From Cunninghamia lanceolata (Eukaryota; Streptophyta; Pinopsida; Cupressales; Cupressaceae): DNA of 64,000 nucleotides. The stretch spans positions 682,001-746,000 of the forward strand of contig BSBN01001150.1 in NCBI GenBank assembly GCA_027924645.1. The letters run 5' to 3'. Below are positions 55,958 through 64,000 of this stretch, in pieces. How positions within the stretch are numbered: position 1 is the first letter of the stretch; every line of letters begins with the position of its first letter. The position numbers and the translations under genes were made by a program. The notes beneath the pieces were generated by a model, which worked only from the letters and a program-made list of their open reading frames with translations, was not told the origin of the DNA and searched no databases.

Positions 55958-56998
55958 TGTTGGGAATTAAGGTGTCTCAACCTTTTCAAATTCCTATCAT
56001 TGTTTATTTAATTATGTATTTATTTATTGCCTAATTTTCTATTTACTTGCACATTCAGTTTGGTCACTTAGTTGAGGTGGCATTATGACATGTCATCCTA
56101 CTTGGAATGTGACTTGGATGGTCAAGTCAAACTCACATGGATTTAGGCATCTCATTTGAGGTGGCACTAATATACCATGTGTCGGCATCTTGTGGTATAT
56201 GGAAGAGGATATTCCATATGACAGAATCTATGACGCATAAGAGCCAAGTATAAAGATTCCTATGACAAGTGGGGACAAGTGTTAGAGAGTATCTTTGCAT
56301 GAGAGAAAGGCATCTTCAAGTGTCCAAGTTGGGTTATGACATGTTTTAAGAGGAATATGCTATATTTAGCCTTGTATGACGGATTCTCTTACAACATTTA
56401 AGGTTGTTATGTTGGGCGGATTTTATGACAGTTGTAAGATGCGTAAGAGCATCTGTCATAGCTATTTTTAACTTAGAGTGCTCCAACCTTGGGAAGTCAA
56501 ATCTGCCATGTATGATAGATGTAAGAGGTGTATTTACAGGTTGGACAAGTGTCCTTTGATGTGGGAAAATGGCCATGTGACCAAGATGGATGCCCATCTC
56601 TAGAAGCTTCCCGTTTATGCCTTGTATCTCTATATAATGAGGAGTTTGAAGTTGTAGTTTACATAACTGATGTACAAGTACTGTTATGCTACTAGAATCA
56701 CTCTAGAAATGACATTCTAAGGCTCTTGGAAGAACTTGCATTGCATGTGTATTGTAAACTGTTATTGTTTTGATAATACGTTGTGCAGGTTTTAGAGTGT
56801 GGGGTTTTTTTTCACATTAAAAGGTTTTCCCCATGATATATCTTGTGTCACATGTTCTCTTGTGTTTGTGTTTGCTGCTGTAATATCTCTATTATATGTT
56901 TAACATTGCTATAATTGTAATGATTAAAAAGAATTTGCATACATCTCCCCTTATTAGATTAGTGTAGGAAGCATTTTCGCATACCTTGCTTCCTTTCA
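55958..56998 (+). repeat. 3' LTR of element F
   Basis: 1041 bp partner of 50686-51723, ending ctttca before the TSD. Confidence 0.95.
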
Positions 56999-57739
56999 TA
57001 AACCCTAAACCCTATCCCTAAAGCCTCAACCCTCAACCCTTAAACCTTAAACCCTAAACCCTATCCTAAACCATCTACCCTCAACACTATACCTTATACC
57101 GTAATCCCTTAACCCTCAACCCTAAAGCCTCAACCCTCAACCCTTAAACCTTCAACCCTAAACCCTCTACCCTCAACACTATGCCTTAAACCCTAATCCC
57201 TCAACCCTTAAACCCTTAATCCCTCAAACCTTAAACCCTTAAACCCTTAAACCCTAAACTCTTAACCCCTAGATACCCTTAAACCCTATACCCTATACAC
57301 TTAACCTTAGACACTCAACCTTGAACATTATCCCTCAACCTTCAAACCTCTATCCTATACCCTATATCATTAACCCTATACTTATGCCCTAAATCCTCAA
57401 CCCTCATCCATATGCCTTATACCCTCAACCTTAAACCCCGAACCCTATATCTTAGATACTCAACCTTGGACATTATCCCTCAATTGTAAACTCTTAACCC
57501 TCTACCCTATTCCTTCAACCCTATACCTTCATTCCTCAACCCTCAACCCTAATCCCTCAACCTTGTACGTTAAACCCTCAAACCTCAATTCTCAACCCTC
57601 AACCTTCAACCCTAATACTTCAACCCTCAACCCCTCTACCATATACATTAAACCCTTAACTCTAATACATCAACCCTATACCTTAAACCCTAATCTCTTA
57701 ATGCTTAACCCTTAAACCATAATCCCTTAAGCCCTCAAC
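56999..57739. repeat. Telomere-like degenerate repeat block
   Basis: Continuation of the CCCTAAA-type array beyond element F, with variants ccctcaa, ccttaaa, ccctata. About 740 bp with no ORF. Exact CCCTAAA units are a minority, so this is an old interstitial array, not a telomere end. Confidence 0.88.
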
Positions 57740-57960
57740 CACTAGTAGAATTTGGCAACTAAATGACTACGTGACTAAAATGTTTAGTCACAACAACTAA
57801 AAATGACTAAATTCTACTAATTTTTTGGAACTCAACTATAAATGAGTAAATACATGACTAATTTGTTCATCGACTAAAAACTTATTTAGTCATACAAATA
57901 AAAATGACTAAATAGTTAGTCACGCAAATACAAATTAGAAAAAATTAAAAAAAACATTTT
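57740..57960 (+). mobile_element. CACTA transposon terminus with subterminal repeats
   Basis: cactagtagaat begins where the telomere-like array stops, and the next 200 bp carry many copies of gactaaa / tttagtca in both orientations (for example 57768, 57780, 57792, 57805, 57889, 57906, 57914). A CACTA start plus inverted subterminal words is the mark of En/Spm transposons. The other end is not in the window; the transposase start at 63452 fits the same element. Confidence 0.65.
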
Positions 57961-58737
57961 GGGAAATTATTGGCGGGAGTGTATTACGCACGATTCATTA
58001 TTCATTGAATTCCTTATTTTATTAGTTGCCTAGCCTAGCACTGAGGCATTTTGGGTTATAGCAGCTACTTGCATGGGCGATAAAGCTTGTTTAGAGAGGC
58101 CCTAGAGACTTCTAAAAAGGTGAGTAAGGAATTCAGAGTTTGCTACAATGAATTTGAAGTCGGTGAGGCCCTCTGCAGCAAATTCAGAGGTAATTCAAAA
58201 CCCTCATTACATTAAACACAAAATCTGTTAGAAATATGAAGTCCATCCGTCACATATAACCAACAATTCTTGTAATGTTTGATCTTTTATGTCTCTTAAG
58301 ATTCCTCTCGGAGGCTTTCTTGTTTTAGTCTATTTTTTCTTGGACATTGTAAGGTGTGTGTATGGTATTGTTGTAGGATGAAGTGAGAGTTTTCATGTTT
58401 TGTAACAGAGTATGCAGATTGAATAAAAATAGAGTATCTCCTGCTTATTTATGGATGTAGCTGAAAAGGTGAACCATGTTAAAATCATGTCAATATTCTC
58501 TGTGTGTTTGTGTTTTGTTTATTTGCTATCACTATTGTGATTTTATCTATTTAATTCTCTAACAAAATCTATAGCTTTTTGATTGGTAACTTACATTAGT
58601 TACATAGGCAACTGAGTACCAGAACCATATAGGCAGTTTAGCGTTTAGGGGATTATTTTTTCATTAGTTTCCTCTACACATTTTGGAGCACATAGGAATT
58701 GAATTTGTAACTCAAGTGAAACACCACCTTCTTCTAG
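57961..58737. other. Unassigned interior of the putative CACTA element
   Basis: 58070-58190 has exon-like composition with donor-like sites (aaaag-gtgagtaag at 58119; cagag-gtaattc at 58187). No protein recognised; the rest is T-rich. Confidence 0.3.
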
Positions 58738-59490
58738 TCATTGGAAGAATTCCATATCCTTAAAGTGCACAGAAAAAACTACAAAATTGGCACTGGGGCT
58801 TTTATTTATGAATTCAACCCAAATACCATTTCCTAATGCCTCCATAAAAGTTTGTTGATCCAACTCTAGTTCATAACACTCAACATGAAGAACCCCAATG
58901 TTGTTTAACAATTCAATGGGTACTTCTTCTTTGCTCTTCTTTAGAAGAGACTTTGCTATCTTAAGAGAATCTAAGGCTGCACTGGGGTTTGACGATATTA
59001 ATAACTCACCCATCTTGATAAATGCATGGGCATCACGTGGATCTATGTGAGTTGCCTTTCTTAAAATTTCCAAACCCTTCTCTACCTACTCTTGTTGAGT
59101 ATATATATGGCCTATAGCTTTTAAGCTCCCATAGTTCTCAGGGTGGACCTCCAGAACCTTTTCAAAATTTGAGAGAGAACTCTTAAGATCTCCCAGCTTC
59201 AATTGAACCTATCCACAAAATCCTATGGCCTTTGGCTTTCCTTGACTGATGCCATGTAGTAGCGGCCAGTGGTGTCATAATCACCTTTACTATGATAAGA
59301 TCGTGAAAGATTATAATATGAATGAGATTTCATGAGAGGGTGGTCAGTTAAAACAAGAACTATCTCAGTCAACTATTCCACAAGAAAATATTGCACTGTG
59401 AAGAAAAAAATGGTTTGCTAAATGATTCAATGCCATTGCATAGTATGGGTATAATTCAAAGGCTCTACGTATCTTTTCCATTCCTTCATG
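58738..59490 (-). pseudogene. CTR9 (Paf1 complex subunit) fragment
   Basis: Minus-strand fragment of a TPR protein closely resembling plant CTR9 (VIP6/ELF8 in Arabidopsis), a subunit of the Paf1 transcription elongation complex in the nucleus. In order: EGMEKIRRAFELYPYYAMAL (about 59488-59430), QYFLVE-stop-LTE (59395), MKSHSYYNLSRSYHSKGDYD (59332), then the open frame 59073-58738 beginning MEILRKATHIDPRDAHAFIK and containing VPIELLNNIGVLHVE and FMEALGNGIWVEF. Several consecutive TPRs run without introns, consistent with a processed copy. Stops and frameshifts make it non-functional. It lies between the CACTA end and the CACTA transposase, so it may be captured cargo. Confidence 0.82.
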
Positions 59491-59572
59491 AACACTACCT
59501 TTTAACTAACTGTGAGAATCCTACAAGTAAAAAATGCACAAAACTAACCACAGAGGTTTATGTAGAGGCAAA

Positions 59573-59823
59573 ACATCATTTCCTAATGCCTCCATAAAAG
59601 TTTGTTGAGCCAACTCTAGTTCATCACACTCAAAATGAAGAACCCCAATGTTGTTTAACAATTCAATGGGTACTTCTTCATAAGAGACTTTGGCGTCTTA
59701 AGAGAATCTAAGGCTGCACTGGGGTCTGATGATATTAATAACTCACCCATCTTGATAAATGCATGGGCATCACATGGATCTATGCGAGTTGCCTTTCTTA
59801 AAATTTCTAAAGCCTTATGTTGG
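59573..59823 (-). pseudogene. Second copy of part of the CTR9 fragment
   Basis: Repeats 58825-59085 almost exactly (catcatttcctaatgcctcc; gggtacttcttc; gcatgggcatcac), with a deletion of about 14 bp near 59683. Same minus orientation. Confidence 0.88.
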
Positions 59824-60953
59824 TTCTCAAATTTGCAGTATGCAAAACCTTAAAAGGATGCCAAGCTTTATGATTAGGTTATGCAACCAATTTGGCCAAC
59901 TAACAAAATCAACCCAAGTGGTTAGGATTGTCTACACTTTAGGCTCTGCTTTGCCTAGGTGGGTGTTACCTTATATTCACCAATGGTTAATTACTCCTCA
60001 AATTTGTTGGTGACTTTAGAGTAGATTAAGGGATTTATATAATTTTGTCAATTAAATCATCTAATTCACCCTAATCCAAACTGGCATATGATTTGAATTA
60101 GATTTTTTTTTAAATTTTCTATTCTACTATTACTCCTACTCCTACACAGTAGAAAATTAAAATTTGAATTTTTGAATATGATACAAGGAAATGATTTTGG
60201 AAAAGAATTGATTGGTGCCTTTCACAACAATTAGGTAACGAGGTCTGTTCATAGAAAGATTTGTGCTTCCTATCTATCCACAACTTGACTTACTTGGCAT
60301 GGGATTGTCTATGACTGGCATAGACATGTAAGATTATTATTACCCTGCTCTTCTTAATTAACCAAATTGAACCCTACAAGTTACAGTGATCTATTCAATG
60401 AAATTTAATCCCTACTTGAGGAAACCCAATTAGATAAACCACCCAAAAACAACAAATGTGTTTTGAACAACTAAACATATACTTGATATGTTAATTCAAA
60501 TAACAAGGAGAAACAAAAATGGAGACAACTAGATAAAGTATAACATGAATATTCAACAAGCAATTGAGAACTAGATATATGGCACCAAAGAAATGTAGTT
60601 TTCTTTTATTGGTGTATCTTTGAAGAGCAGGCCTTACGATGTCTTTTTCCAAAATCAAATTCCCAAAGAGCTTTCCCAAGGTCTTGGTTTCCTTCTTATA
60701 AGGGTGAAGGAAGCTACAAGCTCCAGACCTTTCACATTCCAAAAATGACTTTTCATATACCCACCCACCCCTTAATATGACCTATTACAACATATACTTT
60801 TTACAAGTCTTAAAAAGACCACCAAATATATTTTGAATACATATTGGAAAGCATAAAAACAAGACAAAGACAAAACAAGAGGATGTCCTAGATTTGTTGG
60901 TGCCATGTTGACGCCAGCTTGATGCTCATTGCTTCTCTGCATACTTGGCTTGC
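59824..60953. other. Unassigned AT-rich sequence
   Basis: Only short unconvincing frames; no family recognised. Confidence 0.4.
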
Positions 60954-61183
60954 TTATTCTTCAGTTGTCAAATATTGATGCTCCCATTGGTACACTAAAA
61001 GGTTCCATCCTGAGATAGGGACTCTAGCATCCCGACAACCCTCTGCTACATTCTTGAATAGTTTCTTATACCCTTTGTCAACTGAATTTGGAAAAATATC
61101 CAACAGTGACTGTTGAAGAGACCGCTTCTTGGGAACAAGGGGTTCAGTGCTCTTACTTGCAGACTTAGATTTCTTAGGTGCCA
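60954..61183 (-). CDS. Small basic ORF, unknown
   Basis: From the minus-strand ATG at 61183 the frame reads MAPKKSKSASKSTEPLVPKK and continues with LQQSLLDIFPNSVDKGYKKL and VPISGWNLLVYQWEHQYLTTE to a stop at 60954. The Lys/Ser-rich start looks like a nuclear-localisation signal; the rest could be a small helical domain. The start context is good and a longer upstream frame exists, but the ATG here precedes the basic tail typical of nuclear proteins. Could be an exon of an element-encoded protein. I do not recognise it. Confidence 0.35.
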
Positions 61184-61268
61184 TGGTTTGATGCTTAGAT
61201 GAAGTAGGGTTTTGATAGTCACTTGCTCTACCAAACCAATTGAAAACAAAGCACAAACTAAATACCAA

Positions 61269-61649
61269 CTTTTATGAAGAGAGTGATGAGGCAGACTTAC
61301 CCAGTTGGAAGATGGACGAAGTGTGCACACAGAGCTTGAATTCACCGTCTACAATCACCATTGAATTTGCTTGAATGATGAAATACAAATAAATTCCAAA
61401 TTTTATTCTACTATGGAACTGGTTATTTCGCCATTACTTTGGTTCATGCCACAAAATCGACAAATCTGAGCATTCAAGTCGTTCAAACACAAACCGTTGA
61501 TTTGGTCCAATCCAATGGTTGGGCAGGCACTTCAAGATTTGCAGTCTTTTCATCGATAACCGTAATCTCACAGGTGTTAATGATAACCACTGTGGGGGGC
61601 TGATATAGTCATTTCATCATATAATACTTTACTACATCATCGCAAGACC
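61269..61649. other. Unassigned sequence
   Basis: No gene or repeat recognised. Confidence 0.35.
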
Positions 61650-62530
61650 TATTTAGATCTATTACGGGACTGCGGGATCTTCTGGATGGTTATACTGCAT
61701 CTTTCACCGCTTACTGCCACCCCACAAGCCTTGATACACATCATCGTGGGATGGCATGATACATGTTACCCCTTATACCTCATATCACATTACCGCCAAC
61801 CTTTGATCTGACCATCGCGGGACCATAGGATCCTTTGGCATCCCTTCACTGTTTCCCGCATCACTGCAAGCATTGGATTTGACTGTGGCGGGAGTGCAGG
61901 ACATACTTTATATTACATTTTCCACTTACTGCTAGCCCGTAAGACCTTCTCTGAACTATTGTGGGGTTGTGGTATGTGTTATCTAACGGCTTAGCCCTTA
62001 CTGCTAGTTATCTTCTTGTCCGTCATGAGGTTGCAGTGAACCTTTACTGTTTGCTCTTACCGCATCATTGCAAGCATTGGATTTGACTATGGCGGGAGTG
62101 TAGGACATACTTTATATTAGTTTTACTACTTACCGCTAGCCCGTAAGACCTTATTTAAACTATTATAGGGCTGTGGTATGTGTTATCTATCAGCTTAGCC
62201 CTTACTGCCATACCACCAATTATCTTCTTGTTTGCCGCGGGGCTACGATGAACCTTTACTATTTGCTCTTATCGCATCACTGCAGGTCAACATTTTCTTT
62301 GTCACGAGGTCATGGTGAAATGTTATATGCTACTCAAACTCTTTCTGCTAGCCCGCCAATTACTTTTGAGACCTCCGCGGGGCTGCAGTAACTAGTCTCT
62401 GCATACCACAACACAAGTGAAGTTCTTGCATGCTGCAGGGAAGCGGTAACTATCTTTTCACTTCCTTTGGTTCCCGTACACTCACCAAAGCTATTTGACT
62501 ATACTGTGGGGTTGCAGTAAGAGACAAAAA
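61650..62530. repeat. Diverged tandem repeats, major period about 204 bp
   Basis: The block gcaagcattggatttgact with gcgggagtg..ggacatactttatatta occurs at about 61866 and 62070, followed in both by ctagcccgtaagacctt and tgtggtatgtgttatct. Across the whole region shorter units of about 50 bp recur with words such as gcggg.ctgcagta and ttaccgc. No ORF is conserved. Confidence 0.7.
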
Positions 62531-62585
62531 CACATCAATGATGAAAATACAAATTTCTTTCACATAAATGTGGTCTTTCACATGG

Positions 62586-62769
62586 TAGCATAGACAAGGC
62601 AATGAACTTTGGAAAAAATGCCTCAAAGAAATGTGGTCTCATGGTGATGGAATGCCATGAAGAATGCCATGACAAGTGAATTGTTATGGATTGTCATGGC
62701 ATTCCATCACCATGAGACCACATTTCTTTGAGGCATTTTTTCAACCAGTTCATTGCCTTGTCTATGCTA
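62586..62769. repeat. PPR-derived inverted repeat (hairpin)
   Basis: Arms 62586-62660 and 62694-62769 are near-perfect reverse complements (left has tttgg where the right arm implies tggttg), with a loop of about 33 bases. The arm sequence is PPR coding sequence (gcatagacaaggcaatgaac; atgcctcaaagaaatgtggt). An RNA from either strand would fold into a long hairpin. Confidence 0.85.
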
Positions 62770-62839
62770 TTGCTTATTGTTATGCTTTGATAATTTTTTT
62801 CCAAGCATCCATAACTTGTTCAAAAGCACTTGTTTTAGG

Positions 62840-62995
62840 CTTTTAGCCATAGCAACAAGGCAGTGAACTATTTGATAAAATGCTTTGGTAGACATGTATG
62901 AAAAATGTGGTAGCATAGACAAGGTAGTGAACTGTTTGAAAAAATGCCTCAAAGAAATGTGGTCTCATGGACTGCCATGACAAGCAAATGCAATT
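62840..62995 (+). pseudogene. PPR remnant
   Basis: Plus-strand PPR fragments: DMYEKCGSIDKVVN at about 62892, followed by the KMPQRNVVSW-type block in a shifted frame (62940-62970). Related to the hairpin arms and to the remnants at 33480 and 48645. Confidence 0.7.
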
Positions 62996-63342
62996 GGCAG
63001 CTACTCCTAGTTATTAGTTATGCAATGTGAACTAATTGCATAACTGCTTAGATTGACTTTGTAAAAACTATATTGTAATTGAAATTTTGTCATCTATCAA
63101 CATCTAGTTATTAGTTATGCAATGTGAAGTAATGCTTTGAGTTTGAAAGATGTGCAATGCAATGTAATCAACATTTTGAATATAAACTACAAAAATCTAT
63201 TTTTTACAATTCATTAGTTAAACTCTCTATTTTATTTTCTCTCTATAACTCTATTGCTATGGAAATGCCTTTTAATTAAAAAAAATAGTTTTTGTCTCTT
63301 AGTCTACAATTTTTTACATTTTTTTAAAAATATGATTTTTTT
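62996..63342. other. AT-rich sequence upstream of the transposase
   Basis: Contains a repeated phrase catctagttattagttatgcaatgtg-like (63003 and 63102). No gene seen; could include the transposase promoter. Confidence 0.35.
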
Positions 63343-63412
63343 CAAAAAAAACTTGAACTTTTGGTTTGCCGATTTTTTTCAAAAAAACTTGAACTTTTGG
63401 TTTGCCGATTTT
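63340..63412 (+). repeat. Tandem duplication of about 34 bp
   Basis: tttttcaaaaaaacttgaac followed by ttttggtttgccgat occurs twice in a row just before the transposase start. Confidence 0.85.
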
Positions 63413-63451
63413 TTCCCCAAAAGATTTTTGTTGCTGTGTAGAACATTATAG

Positions 63452-64000
63452 ATGGATCAATGTCAAAGGTTGATTACAGATCAATACCATGCATTTGATG
63501 AGAGACTAGCTGATGAGAGGGACATGGACAAATATCCATGTCCATGTAAAGACTGTCTTGGTGGAAAGGTGAGAAAAAGAAAGCTGATTTATCAAAATAT
63601 GATAAGATATGGGCATAGTGGTATAAGACCTTGGGATTACAATTATTATGAAGATATGATAGAATTGCAGAGTGTGAGAGATAGAGAGGCAACAAACATA
63701 GATGAAGTGGCACCAAACATAAATGAAAATGAAGAAATGTTAGACGAAGGGTTTGAAGTTGATAGAATGTTGAATGAGGGTCTAAACAATGATTGGGCCA
63801 AGTTGATGGAGGATGCTTTAAAGCCTGTGTATGCTAATTGCAAGTTAAATCGTTTGAGAACAATCCTTCAAATTCTTAACTTGCAAATGGTGTTTGGTTG
63901 GACAAATGAGAGTGTAGATTAGTTATTGGCATTATTAAGTTCGTTGTTACCACCTGACTCCACATTGCCAACAAAACAAAGTCAATGTAAAAAGAAAATC
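63452..64000 (+). pseudogene. CACTA (En/Spm) transposase N-terminus, partial
   Basis: Frame from ATG 63452 (MDQCQRLITDQYHAF) with the transposase-associated zinc-type domain: CPCKDCLGG at about 63539, then KLIYQNMIRYGHSGIRPWDY, as in TNP2-type CACTA transposases. An acidic linker follows (IDEVAPNINENEEMLDEGFE), then a region resembling the pre-catalytic NCKLNRLRTILQIL..K segment. A TAG at 63920 interrupts, and the same frame stays open beyond it to the window edge (LLALLSSLLPPDSTLPTKQS). The catalytic DDE part lies outside the window. It probably belongs to the element whose end is at 57740. Confidence 0.75.

Larger units (their letters stand above)
50686..56998 (+). mobile_element. Element F: Ty1/copia retrotransposon (Tnt1/Tork-like)
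   Basis: LTRs 50686-51723 and 55958-56998, primer site 51726-51737, gag-pol in copia order (gag, protease, integrase, RT, RNase H), and purine tract 55946-55957. Perfect TSD taaac (50681-50685 and 56999-57003), inside the telomere-like repeat. The gag-pol frame has about eleven in-frame stops and two frameshifts, so it is dead. Domain order and sequence style resemble Tnt1-94-type elements. Confidence 0.96.

Noticed and set aside
56999..57739. True chromosome end
   Set aside because: Repeats are degenerate with few exact CCCTAAA units and are followed by transposon sequence.
58738..59490. Functional CTR9 gene
   Set aside because: Covers only a few TPRs, with stops and frameshifts and a duplicated part; it is a fragment.
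63254..63451. 65-codon ORF ending just before the CACTA transposase ATG
   Set aside because: Composed of T-rich sequence and a 34 bp tandem duplication; no protein-like conservation.

Overview
The window looks like repeat-dominated nuclear DNA of a land plant, probably a seed plant with a large genome; a gymnosperm is my guess and is only weakly supported. The reasons are Ty1/copia and Ty3/gypsy retrotransposons with plant-type primer sites, CCCTAAA-type telomere-like blocks, MITE and CACTA ends, and remnants of two plant gene families (PPR proteins and the Paf1-complex subunit CTR9). I see no intact, clearly functional host gene. Nearly everything is a layered deposit of mobile elements, and for most of them I could fix the ends to the base from the terminal repeats and target-site duplications (TSDs).

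Layout, left to right. Positions 1-18128 hold a giant Ty3/gypsy element, B (2110-18128), with gag, protease, an extra RNase H-like domain, RT, RNase H and integrase, then a 3 kb spacer and a long additional ORF (aORF). It shares its 5' LTR with the 3' end of another copy (A, 1-2109), so the family forms an LTR-sharing tandem. A 350 bp TRIM (9272-9621, TSD AGAAG) sits inside the integrase. Positions 18261-18701 are a Tourist-like MITE (TSD TTA), 19800-21288 is a solo LTR, 21516-22160 is an unknown repeated ORF, and 23667-25820 is a satellite of about 359 bp. From 26913 to 33197 (minus strand) lies a decayed DDE-like transposase gene, split by a deleted Ty3 element C (29723-33117, TSD CTCAT).

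From 33480 a PPR pseudogene begins. It is cut by non-autonomous LTR element D (34089-48644, TSD AAATG), whose 3' LTR is itself cut by non-autonomous element E (40604-47620, TSD CGTAT); PPR sequence resumes after 48644. From 49590 come alternating polypyrimidine and telomere-like blocks, interrupted by copia element F (50686-56998, TSD TAAAC). From 57740 to the right edge lies what looks like a CACTA transposon: a CACTA terminus, a captured and duplicated CTR9 fragment, diverged tandem repeats, a PPR-derived hairpin, and the start of the CACTA transposase gene, which runs off the window.

Three things stand out. Elements D and E carry LTRs, primer sites and gag-like or novel ORFs but no polymerase, so they must rely on other elements. 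E has a tRNA-Arg-like sequence just inside its 3' LTR whose acceptor strand matches its own primer-binding site. Finally, the premature stops across elements are overwhelmingly TAG where CAG is expected, and direct copy-to-copy comparison inside the window confirms this in several places; it is the mark of C-to-T decay at methylated CHG sites.
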